NCBI GenBank assembly: GCA_947368535.1 | Contig: CANBHY010000005.1 | Span: 1-64,000, forward strand | Reading direction: 5' to 3' | Length of the DNA: 64,000 nucleotides | From: an uncultured Clostridium sp. | GTDB lineage: Bacteria > Bacillota > Clostridia > TANB77 > CAG-508 | Part shown: positions 54,144 to 61,549 of the stretch, piece after piece | How positions within the stretch are numbered: position 1 is the first letter of the stretch | How the letters are laid out: each line of letters opens with the position of its first letter | Translations under genes and position numbers: made by a program | The notes under the pieces: generated by a model | Seen by the model: only the letters and a program-made list of their open reading frames with translations | What the model was told of the DNA's origin: nothing | Database searches by the model: none

Positions 54144-54407
54144 TCACCTGCGTTCGAAATCAAAATTTTCTATCTTTCCTGTTATACTAACAGCTTCGTC
54201 TGTTATTTGATTTAACTTTAAATCAAATCCGTTTATATTTATATTTCCTATATGTGTACATACTCTTATAAAAAATTCTTCATATTCAAGTATTCCCTTA
54301 TAGTTCTCTATTACTATTTCTTCAAATCCTGTTAATGTTACTTTAGGTATATTTGTGCCAACTTCTCTTGGCATATCTAATAATTCATTTACTTTATTAA
54401 AATCCAT
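54144..54407 (-). CDS. yqfC: Sporulation protein YqfC
   Basis: YqfC is a small protein of stage IV sporulation paired with YqfD. The 87-aa product begins MDFNKVNELLDMPREV and has VTLTGFEEIVIENYKGILEYEEFFIRV and ININGFDLKLNQITDEAVSITGKI (read in parts), the family's strand pattern. Six bases separate it from yqfD. It heads the operon that runs to recO. Confidence 0.9.
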   Translation of the reverse strand: MDFNKVNELLDMPREVGTNIPKVTLTGFEEIVIENYKGILEYEEFFIRVCTHIGNININGFDLKLNQITDEAVSITGKIENFDFERR

Positions 54408-54410
54408 AAA

Positions 54411-54454
54411 AAATTACCTCTCTAAATAATATATATTCTTTAAAGAGGTAATTT
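54411..54454 (-). terminator. Terminator of the deacetylase gene
   Basis: Arms AAATTACCTCT / AGAGGTAATTT with T-rich sequence after, 23 bases past the stop codon. Confidence 0.65.
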
Positions 54455-54476
54455 ATTACTTATTTATTCTATATAA

Positions 54477-55259
54477 TTATTGTTCAAATTCTTCTAATTT
54501 TTTAAATTCATATCCTTGTTCTTTTGTCTTTTTTATACATTCGTCTAGAATATTCATATTATCTTTTGAAGTTCCGTGTAAAAGCATGACTTCTCCATTA
54601 TGAAGATTATTTAATATTTTTTCTTTTCCGTAAGTTTCTCTTCCTTGTTTACTTTCTTCCCAGTCATCATAAGCAAATGACCACATTATTGTTTGGTAAT
54701 TTAATTCATTGCATATTTGTAATGTTCTTTCGCTATATTCGCCTTTTGGTGGTCTTATATATTTCATTTCGTATCCAAATTCTTCATATATTGCTGTATG
54801 TAAGTTCATTACTTCTGATTTTACTTCATCTGCTGATATTTCTGGTAGACTTTTATGGTTTACTGTGTGATTTCCTACATCGTGACCTTCTTCAATCATT
54901 CTTCTTACTAGATCAGGTTGTGTATTAAAATAATGTGCTGTTATAAAAAAGCATGCCTTTACATCATTTTCTTTGAGTACATCTAATATTTTTTCTGTAT
55001 ATCCTGCTTCATATCCTAGATCAAATGTTAAGTATATTTTTTTGCTATCTTTATTTCCCATTGCAATTCCGTTATATTTTTTTATTAATTCCGTATTTTC
55101 TTTTCCTAAATCTGGTTGTTCGTGATTATCATTTCTCTTTATTCCCCAACAAATTTTTTGGTTTATATCTGTTGCTTTTGTCTTGTTACTCATACTGACT
55201 AGCATAAAACTTATTGCAAAAACAACTATACTTAAAATTGTTAAAAATTTTTTATTCAT
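54477..55259 (-). CDS. PdaA-like polysaccharide deacetylase
   Basis: PdaA-type NodB deacetylases make muramic-delta-lactam in the spore cortex. The 260-aa product has a signal-like membrane segment (residues 4-22), then the NodB motifs: KIYLTFDLGYEAGYTEKI (motif 1, here with Leu between the two Asp/Gly positions), GHDVGNHTVNHKSL (zinc His pair), RPPKGEYSERTL and MLLHGTSKDN. Start behind TTTAGGAG-type TATTAGGT... sequence (GGAGGTTTAGTT). The LTFD-x-GYE start is characteristic of the PdaA branch. Downstream of the VanY-like gene. Confidence 0.92.
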   Translation of the reverse strand: MNKKFLTILSIVVFAISFMLVSMSNKTKATDINQKICWGIKRNDNHEQPDLGKENTELIKKYNGIAMGNKDSKKIYLTFDLGYEAGYTEKILDVLKENDVKACFFITAHYFNTQPDLVRRMIEEGHDVGNHTVNHKSLPEISADEVKSEVMNLHTAIYEEFGYEMKYIRPPKGEYSERTLQICNELNYQTIMWSFAYDDWEESKQGRETYGKEKILNNLHNGEVMLLHGTSKDNMNILDECIKKTKEQGYEFKKLEEFEQ

Positions 55260-55264
55260 AACTA

Positions 55265-55310
55265 AACCTCCATTACTTTTATTAATATTTATGAAAAAGT
55301 AATAGAGGTT
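55265..55310 (-). terminator. Terminator of the VanY-like gene
   Basis: Arms AACCTCCATTACTTTT / AAAAGTAATAGAGGTT (one mismatch). On the minus strand T-rich sequence leads to the next gene; it may be read-through. Confidence 0.65.
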
Positions 55311-55318
55311 AGAAGTTA

Positions 55319-56692
55319 TTATTTAATTTGTTCTAAATATTCTTCTAAACATAGTCCTGAATCTTTAATTTTTTGAGCTTGTTCTTTTCCTACATATCTT
55401 ATATGCCATGGTTCATACACGTATCCTGTTATATCTTCTTTTCCTTTCGGATATCTAATTATAAAACCGTACTTCCAGCAATTCTCTGCTAACCACTTTG
55501 CCTCTCTTGATTCTGCAAAAGCCCATCTAGTACTGTTTATATCAAAGGCTAATCCTGTTTGATGCTCCGATTGTCCCGGTTTTGCTGAAAAAGTATTTGC
55601 TGTTTCTTCTCCATATAAACCTACATTTCTATTAAATATTGATTCTTGTGTTTGATATGATCTGAATCCTGATACAATCCATAATGATATATTACTTTGT
55701 ATAGCTTCTGATTTCATGTTATTAAATGCTTGCAAAGCTTCCTGATTTGTTCCTGGATTATAGTCACTTGGCAGGTTATATTCTTTATTTACTAATAATA
55801 TTCCATTTATATAATTTTTTTCTATACTATTTTTAGATAAATTTCCTTCTTGTACGTCTATTTGTTTTTTAGATATATTGTTTTCTTCGCTATTTTGAAT
55901 TATTTCTTCTTTAGCTTCAATAATAGCACTTATTTTTTTAGTTACTGTATTATTTTCTGCCTTAAAAATTATTTCTGTCTTACCTTCGTTTACCCCTTCA
56001 ATACTTCCATCTTCTTTTATTTTTAATAAATTATCGTCATATTCTATATTTACTTTTTTATTTGTAGCATTTTCTGGTTCTATTTTAAAATGTATTTTGT
56101 ATCTTTCGTTTTTATATAATTTTATCTCATTATCATCTGTAATTATTTTTTGTATTGGTGTGTATGTTAATAAATATTTTTCATATTCTTCGTGTGGTTC
56201 TAATATTACATTTCCTTCTTTTAGATTTTTACTAGCTATAAATTCACTTTTTTTACTTTCCCTGTGGATAGCATAAATATCTATTGTTTCATATTCTGAT
56301 AATAATTTATTGTTTTCTATTTCTATTTGGTCTATGTGTTTTGTTGATTCTAGTTTAGATAAATCTATTTCTATATTTTCATCTTTTTTTATTAATATTT
56401 CTAAATTATTTTTTTTAGTTAGTTCTTTATTATTTAATGTTATCTTACAATTGTTGTATTGTATTTCAACTTTTATTTGTTCATTTTTTAATTTTGCTAG
56501 AGTTTTTTTCCATAATGATAATTCTGTTATGTCATTTAATTCAATTTTATTTGATGATTCTAATATTTTTTTATTTATCTCTATTTCTGGTTTCATTTTT
56601 ATGTATTTTGCTCTTGCTAAAAGTATTAATATAACTATTATAGCAATAAAAATAATTTTTATAAATTTGTGTCTACTTCGATTTTTTAACAT
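55319..56692 (-). CDS. Membrane-anchored M15 D,D-carboxypeptidase (VanY-like) with Ig-like domain
   Basis: VanY-type enzymes remove terminal D-alanine from wall peptides. The 457-aa product has one membrane helix (about residues 12-30), a charged stretch, an Ig-like (Big-2 type) domain (about 200-270: YKIHFKIEPENATNKKVNIE, GSIEGVNEGKTEIIFKAENN) and the C-terminal peptidase with zinc ligands in QSEHQTGLAFDI and EPWHIRYVG and catalytic SGFRSYQTQ. The start at 56692 has GGAG eight bases before; an earlier ATG lies too close to it. Confidence 0.93.
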   Translation of the reverse strand: MLKNRSRHKFIKIIFIAIIVILILLARAKYIKMKPEIEINKKILESSNKIELNDITELSLWKKTLAKLKNEQIKVEIQYNNCKITLNNKELTKKNNLEILIKKDENIEIDLSKLESTKHIDQIEIENNKLLSEYETIDIYAIHRESKKSEFIASKNLKEGNVILEPHEEYEKYLLTYTPIQKIITDDNEIKLYKNERYKIHFKIEPENATNKKVNIEYDDNLLKIKEDGSIEGVNEGKTEIIFKAENNTVTKKISAIIEAKEEIIQNSEENNISKKQIDVQEGNLSKNSIEKNYINGILLVNKEYNLPSDYNPGTNQEALQAFNNMKSEAIQSNISLWIVSGFRSYQTQESIFNRNVGLYGEETANTFSAKPGQSEHQTGLAFDINSTRWAFAESREAKWLAENCWKYGFIIRYPKGKEDITGYVYEPWHIRYVGKEQAQKIKDSGLCLEEYLEQIK

Positions 56693-56800
56693 ACTCATTT
56701 CTCCATAAAATTGATAATTGGTATTATATATTTTTCATAATAGTTTGTCCACCTTATTATATTGTGGTAATCATTTTTTACATTATTTTACAATTTTCTC

Positions 56801-56839
56801 TTGACTTCGCATTAATTTTATTTTATATTTATTAATGCG
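56801..56839 (+). promoter_or_regulatory. Promoter with flanking inverted repeat, upstream of an AgrC-like kinase
   Basis: TTGACT (56801-56806) and TATATT (56824-56829), spacer 17. Perfect 9-bp arms CGCATTAAT (56808-56816) and ATTAATGCG (56831-56839) enclose the -10, a typical repressor or activator site layout. It lies 41 bases before the kinase start. Confidence 0.6.
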
Positions 56840-56880
56840 TTGCCAAAAAATGGTAATATTCACAAAGGAGGTTTTTATAC

Positions 56881-58197
56881 GTGGAAATTATACTAATGAA
56901 AAATGTTTTTTTGACTAAATTTATATCTATCTTTATAGTCTTTTTAGAATTAATAATTTATAAAATATTTTTAGTTCATATTTTTAATTTACAATTTTCA
57001 AAATTGAAATCTATTTTATTTTTACTATTTTGTTTTTCTTTAGAAGTCCTAACAATTCTTCTTTTTCCAATTGTTGTTCTTCCTATAATGACCATTCTAA
57101 TAACTTTTATAGGTATTACTATTTTATTTAAAATTGGTTTTACTCAAAAGATGTTTATTTTAGTTATTCCTTTAACTTTTTTTCAACTTATAACATCAGC
57201 ATTTATTTTTGTTATATCTTATATATCAAAAATTCATCCTATGACATTAATTAATATTCCTATTGTCAGACCTCTTGTTGTACTTCCTACTTATTTTATA
57301 ATGTTCGTACTTCTTGATTATTTAAAAAAGATGAATATTTCAAAATCTTTTTCTTTTGATTTAGATCTTTCAAGTAAATTAATTATTAATACATTTGCAA
57401 TTTGTACTTTTCTTTCTGTTTTAATGAATTATCGTTTTATTTATATGTACTCTGCAAAAAATACTGTAATTGTTTTTATAATTTCAAATTTATTTTTAAT
57501 CTCTCTACTAGTTACATTAGTTCTTAAAATATTTGATTTAAAGTATGCACAAAGTACAATAGAATATGAAAAGAAATCTTATAATTTTCTTTCTACTTCT
57601 TATGATTGTGTCAGAGGTTTTAAACATGATTTTTCTAATATTATGCAGGCTATTGGTGGTTATATTTTAACTGAAGATTTATCTGGTCTTAAAAAATACT
57701 ACTCTAGTGTTTTCAAAGATTGTTCTGAGCTTCACAAACTTTCTATTTTTAATAAAGATGTTTTAAATAGTCCTCCTGTTCTTTCAATTGTTGCTGAAAA
57801 ATATTATAAAGCTTCTGAACTTGGTATTGAATTTAATATTGATGTCTTTGTTGATTTGAATGATTTAAAAATGGATATATATGAGTTCACTAGAATTCTT
57901 GGTATTTTTCTTGATAATAGTATTGAAGCTGCTGGTCAGTCTTCTAAAAAGGTTATTAATATTATGATTTCTAAAGATTTTCGAAATAATTTTGATTTGA
58001 TTACTGTAGAAAATTCTTGTAATCCTAATAATATTGATACAAATAAAATCTTTGAAAAAAATTTTTCTACCAAGCCTAAAAATACTGGTCTTGGTTTATG
58101 GAAGGTAAAAAATATTTTGAAGAAATATGATAATGTTTCTCTTAATACTTCTGTTGATAATAATTTTTTCAGACATCAATTACGTATTTATTATTAA
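56881..58197 (+). CDS. AgrC-like GHKL sensor histidine kinase, orphan
   Basis: The product is 438 aa: about six N-terminal membrane helices (to about residue 220), then a GHKL kinase: dimerisation and His box with FKHDFSNIMQAIGGYI, N box DNSIEAAGQ, and G box NTGLGLWKVKNI. This is the AgrC/ComD layout, which senses secreted peptides. The start GTG at 56881 has AAAGGAGG ten bases before; an ATG at 56896 is possible. No LytTR regulator or AgrD/AgrB lies near, so its partner is elsewhere. Confidence 0.9.
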   Translation: MEIILMKNVFLTKFISIFIVFLELIIYKIFLVHIFNLQFSKLKSILFLLFCFSLEVLTILLFPIVVLPIMTILITFIGITILFKIGFTQKMFILVIPLTFFQLITSAFIFVISYISKIHPMTLINIPIVRPLVVLPTYFIMFVLLDYLKKMNISKSFSFDLDLSSKLIINTFAICTFLSVLMNYRFIYMYSAKNTVIVFIISNLFLISLLVTLVLKIFDLKYAQSTIEYEKKSYNFLSTSYDCVRGFKHDFSNIMQAIGGYILTEDLSGLKKYYSSVFKDCSELHKLSIFNKDVLNSPPVLSIVAEKYYKASELGIEFNIDVFVDLNDLKMDIYEFTRILGIFLDNSIEAAGQSSKKVINIMISKDFRNNFDLITVENSCNPNNIDTNKIFEKNFSTKPKNTGLGLWKVKNILKKYDNVSLNTSVDNNFFRHQLRIYY

Positions 58198-58210
58198 TAT
58201 TCATATAAAA

Positions 58211-58240
58211 AAGAAAAGATATTATATAATATCTTTTCTT
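58211..58240. terminator. Bidirectional terminator between the kinase and the RluA-type gene
   Basis: Arms AAGAAAAGATATTA / TAATATCTTTTCTT with T runs on both strands; separates convergent genes. Confidence 0.8.
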
Positions 58241-58255
58241 TTCATAGAATTATTA

Positions 58256-58939
58256 TTAATTTATATCTTCTAAAATTATCCAACTTCCTGTAGCTTCTGG
58301 ATAATCAGTAAATTCTAGTTTCTCCTTTGTAGTTGGATGTTTAAAAGATAACTTATATGCCCACAAACATAATTGTTTTCCTCTTCCTCTAGTTCCATAT
58401 TTTTGATCACCATATAAGCTATGACCTATATTGGAAAATTGAACCCTTATTTGATGATGTCTTCCTGTGTATAATTGTACTCTTACTAGTGATAAATCAG
58501 TTTCTTCATTATATTTTAAAACTTCATATTCTAACTTAGCTAATTTTGCATTTTTATTTTTAGAATCTGTTACTTTACTTAAATTATTTTTCTCATTTTT
58601 AATTAAGTAATCTTCTAATATGCCTTGTTTATTTTCAATTTTTCCATCTACTATGCATATATATTCTTTTTCAAATTCTTTTTCTCTTACTTGTTCGCTT
58701 AATCTTGATGCAGCTTTAGAAGTTTTTGCAAAAACCATTACTCCACCTGTTGGTCTATCTAATCTATGTACTAATCCTAGATATGCATCTCCTGGTTTAT
58801 TATATTTTTCAATTAAATATTTTTTTATAATACTTAGCATATCTTCATCACCAGTTTTATCTCCTTGTGATGGTATATTTATTGGTTTCTCTACTACTAT
58901 TATGTGATTGTCTTCATATAATATTTTCAAATTTATCAT
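58256..58939 (-). CDS. RluA-family RNA pseudouridine synthase
   Basis: The enzyme isomerises uridine in rRNA or tRNA. The 227-aa product has the family motifs VEKPINIPSQ, the catalytic HRLDRPTGGVMVFAKT (Asp) and RVQLYTGRHHQIRVQF. It lacks the S4 domain of many RluD enzymes. GAGGGAAATGT precedes the ATG. The exact target is not predictable. Confidence 0.93.
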   Translation of the reverse strand: MINLKILYEDNHIIVVEKPINIPSQGDKTGDEDMLSIIKKYLIEKYNKPGDAYLGLVHRLDRPTGGVMVFAKTSKAASRLSEQVREKEFEKEYICIVDGKIENKQGILEDYLIKNEKNNLSKVTDSKNKNAKLAKLEYEVLKYNEETDLSLVRVQLYTGRHHQIRVQFSNIGHSLYGDQKYGTRGRGKQLCLWAYKLSFKHPTTKEKLEFTDYPEATGSWIILEDIN

Positions 58940-59020
58940 ACATTTCCCTCACTTTATTTTGAAATTTTATCACATTTTTCTTTTTTTATCTACTATTACA
59001 TTAGTTGTTTCTTGTATATG

Positions 59021-59049
59021 TTGAGTTTTGTGCTTTTTTATAGTATAAT
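59021..59049 (+). promoter_or_regulatory. SigA-type promoter of the receiver-domain gene
   Basis: TTGAGT (59021-59026) and TATAAT (59044-59049), spacer 17, with the start codon 50 bases downstream. Confidence 0.65.
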
Positions 59050-59099
59050 GTTAGCGACACTTTTAAGCTATATTTCATATACTAGGAGGTATTACCTAT

Positions 59100-59642
59100 A
59101 TGAAAGCATTAATCATTGAGGACAACCGGTTCAAATTTCAAGACGCTATAGAGGTATTGAAGCGCCACGATATAACCGAATATGTCCATTTTGACAACTG
59201 TGAGGAAGCTTTGGATTTCGTCTATGAGCCTGATAACATTAAGAACATTGATCTGATCATTCTGGATCTTAATTTCTATATGTCAAGAGAGCTCATTGGT
59301 GGAAGATGCCGCATGCCTACTCCGGATGCTGGTGGCAAATTCATTTGGCAGATGTTACAGAATGAAATTACAACTCCAATTATCGTCTTCTCTTCGGAGG
59401 ATGACTATATGAATGTTGTAAATCACTATTTGTTTGTCAGCTTTTCTGAATATGCTCGCATATACGAAAAAGGTCCGCTTCCCATGACATATTCTCAGAT
59501 TCAAAGGCAGTACGATGAGGACATTGCGGAAAGGCGCCAAAAGTTGTTGGATTTGACGTTTATTGTTGGTCATGCACATGAGGAATTAGAACTGGATTTT
59601 TTTATTAGACAGTTTTTACAGTCTGTGAATCCCGAAGATTAA
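59100..59642 (+). CDS. Receiver-domain (CheY-like) protein, GC-richer orphan
   Basis: The product is 180 aa and begins MKALIIEDNRFKFQDAIEVL, a receiver start with the acidic pair, then LIILDLNF (phosphorylated Asp) and IIVFSSEDD (Ser/Thr position); a Lys follows in YARIYEKGP. An insertion after the Asp (SRELIGGRCRMPTPDAGG) and a C-terminal helix make it longer than CheY and there is no DNA-binding output. AGGAGGTATTACCTAT is a strong site. Codons (CGC, CGG, CTG, ATC) and GC content differ from neighbours, and it has its own promoter and terminator. It contains an in-frame CGG (AAC-CGG-TTC) without a frame break. Confidence 0.75.
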   Translation: MKALIIEDNRFKFQDAIEVLKRHDITEYVHFDNCEEALDFVYEPDNIKNIDLIILDLNFYMSRELIGGRCRMPTPDAGGKFIWQMLQNEITTPIIVFSSEDDYMNVVNHYLFVSFSEYARIYEKGPLPMTYSQIQRQYDEDIAERRQKLLDLTFIVGHAHEELELDFFIRQFLQSVNPED

Positions 59643-59664
59643 GTGTTTTTGAATTTTCAAAAAA

Positions 59665-59700
59665 GATACGACACCCTTTTTTATATTGGGTGCCGTATTC
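59665..59700. terminator. Terminator of the receiver-domain gene
   Basis: Arms GATACGACACCC / GGGTGCCGTATTC with wobble and one mismatch, followed by TTTTTT; also faces the convergent methyltransferase. Confidence 0.7.
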
Positions 59701-59704
59701 TTTT

Positions 59705-60565
59705 TTAATTTTCCCATCTACCATATATTCCACATGGTAATACTAATTTTGAATTTTTCATTGGCAGTCCTATTTCTCCTGAACTTATTTTTCCTTTATA
59801 TTTTTTCATATTAAGTTCTAATAAATTTTCTAGTACTTTTGATGATATTCCTGTTGTATAAGAATTGATTAAGAAAAATAGTGGATTATCGCTTAATATT
59901 TGTATACATAGTTCAACTAAGTCAGATATATTATTCTCAAATTGCCATACTTCTCCATTTTTTCCTCTGCCGTATGATGGTGGATCCATTACTATTGCAT
60001 CATATTTGTTTCCTCTTCTTATTTCTCTTTGTACAAATTTTATTACATCATCAATTATAAATCTTACCGGTCTATTTCTTAGTCCTGAGCTTTCAACATT
60101 TTCTTTTGCCCAAGTTGTCATTCCTTTAGAACTATCTACATGGCATACTGATGCACCGGCTGAAAGGCATGCTACTGTTGCTCCTCCTGTATATGCAAAT
60201 AAATTTAATACTTTTATTTCTCTTCCTGAATTTTTTATTTTATTTATCATCCAATCCCAATTTACAGCTTGCTCTGGAAATAGTCCTGTATGTTTAAATC
60301 CCATCGGTTTTATGTTAAAAGTTAAGTTTTTATACTTTACTTGCCAGCTTTCTGGAAGTCTTTTTTGATAGTCCCAACCTCCTCCACCAGTATTGCTTCT
60401 AGTATATTTTGCATTTGCTTTTTTCCATTCATTTGGAAAGCTTTTATTTTTCCAAATAATTTGTGGATCTGGTCTTATTAATGTAATGTTTCCCCATCTT
60501 TCTATTTTTTCGCCATTTGCCATATCTATTATTTCATAATCTTTCCATTCATTTGCTATATTCAT
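59705..60565 (-). CDS. RlmI/RlmK-type class I rRNA methyltransferase
   Basis: The product is 286 aa. AdoMet motif VLNLFAYTGGATVACLSAGA, then CHVDSSKGMTTWAKEN and the catalytic-type VMDPPSYGRG, and GLPMKNSKLVLPCGIYGRW at the end are typical of the RlmI/RlmK family that methylates 23S rRNA. The N-terminal PUA-like region is shortened. AGGAAGGGTATATA precedes the ATG. A 35-aa gene is directly upstream. Confidence 0.9.
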   Translation of the reverse strand: MNIANEWKDYEIIDMANGEKIERWGNITLIRPDPQIIWKNKSFPNEWKKANAKYTRSNTGGGGWDYQKRLPESWQVKYKNLTFNIKPMGFKHTGLFPEQAVNWDWMINKIKNSGREIKVLNLFAYTGGATVACLSAGASVCHVDSSKGMTTWAKENVESSGLRNRPVRFIIDDVIKFVQREIRRGNKYDAIVMDPPSYGRGKNGEVWQFENNISDLVELCIQILSDNPLFFLINSYTTGISSKVLENLLELNMKKYKGKISSGEIGLPMKNSKLVLPCGIYGRWEN

Positions 60566-60582
60566 TATATACCCTTCCTAAA

Positions 60583-60690
60583 TTATAACATCGTTACTAA
60601 CTTATAAAAGTTATAAATTAACACTGAATTTATAATTATAAACACTCCTGTTAGTATACATGTTATTTTCATAATTTTACTTTTCATCAT
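60583..60690 (-). CDS. Small membrane peptide, 35 aa
   Basis: AAAAGGAGACAAGCAA precedes the ATG at 60690 (a second ATG follows). The peptide is one hydrophobic helix (IMKITCILTGVFIIINSVLI) with basic start. It lies 17 bases upstream of the methyltransferase start and may be read with it. Too short to assign; the clear site and overlap-free frame support it. Confidence 0.55.
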   Translation of the reverse strand: MMKSKIMKITCILTGVFIIINSVLIYNFYKLVTML

Positions 60691-60803
60691 TTGCTTGTCT
60701 CCTTTTATCTTACTTTATATATATGTATTCAAAATAAAAAGAAACATGCATATTTTTTATTAATTTTTTATATTATATCAGATTTTCTATATAAAACGCA
60801 ATG

Positions 60804-60827
60804 AGCCTGCCGTTTTACCGGCAGGCT
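60804..60827 (-). terminator. Terminator of the GC-richer membrane gene
   Basis: Arms AGCCTGCCG / CGGCAGGCT with loop TTTTAC, on the minus strand after the stop codon; little T run follows. Confidence 0.55.
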
Positions 60828-60870
60828 TAATTGCTGATTGTGAAAGCAATTTTAGATCTCATTTTTTACC

Positions 60871-61389
60871 CTATTGTTTCATAGGGTCGTTTCTTGCATT
60901 GCTTCCCCTCCTTCTTCTTGAACCACCCTCTTCGACCGTTTCCGGTTTACTTTCAGGTGTAGGCTGAGGAGCACCTTCTTTTTTTGTGCTGTACTCTACC
61001 ACCAGATAGCTTATAATCGCAGCTAAAATGCCAAGACCCATGTAGGCTACCTTATGAATCGTTAATCTGCTGGTAATCAGCTCTCCGAACTCCTTGGGAT
61101 GCCAAATCACACATTCACAGACCACAATCATAATCAGCATCAGAGCGGCGGCGATCAGATTCGCCACGGTGTTAGTGTACTGCGCTTTTTTGCAGATGAT
61201 CCGCACGATGATGGCCACAATAAAGCCAACCGCCATGTTAATCACCCACTTGTAGCCGACGTCAACCCCCATGTATTTCCACACTTCAATCAACATTTTC
61301 GGCACAGTTGCCACTGTCAGGAAAATCCCAGCAATAACCAGCGCCAGGACCACGAACATAGACATTTTTCCAAGTTTACCAATCTTCAT
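60871..61389 (-). CDS. GC-richer membrane protein, about four helices, unknown
   Basis: The product is 172 aa starting MKIGKLGKMSMFVVLALVIA, with four hydrophobic segments and a charged, Pro/Arg-rich C-terminal tail (GSRRRRGSNARNDPMKQ). The ATG at 61389 has AGGAGGTACTTCGT; upstream in-frame starts lack a site. GC content and codons (CTG, GCC, ATC, CGG) are quite unlike uvrC or the methyltransferase beside it. One in-frame CGG (GTG-CGG-ATC) reads as Arg. No family recognised; transfer is likely. Confidence 0.7.
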   Translation of the reverse strand: MKIGKLGKMSMFVVLALVIAGIFLTVATVPKMLIEVWKYMGVDVGYKWVINMAVGFIVAIIVRIICKKAQYTNTVANLIAAALMLIMIVVCECVIWHPKEFGELITSRLTIHKVAYMGLGILAAIISYLVVEYSTKKEGAPQPTPESKPETVEEGGSRRRRGSNARNDPMKQ

Positions 61390-61517
61390 ACGAAGTACCT
61401 CCTTGTGTTGAGCTTTTTTATTTGGTTTCTTTGTAGTTCGTGCGTTCACAATCGATATATATATTATATCAATTTTATGTAAATTAGTCAATTTTTTACC
61501 TTTTTTACGACTAAAAT

Positions 61518-61543
61518 AGAGCAGATTTTATAAATCTGCTTTA
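61518..61543 (-). terminator. Terminator of uvrC
   Basis: Arms GCAGATTT / AAATCTGC with short T-rich flanks just past the uvrC stop. Confidence 0.65.
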
Positions 61544-61549
61544 TTTTGA

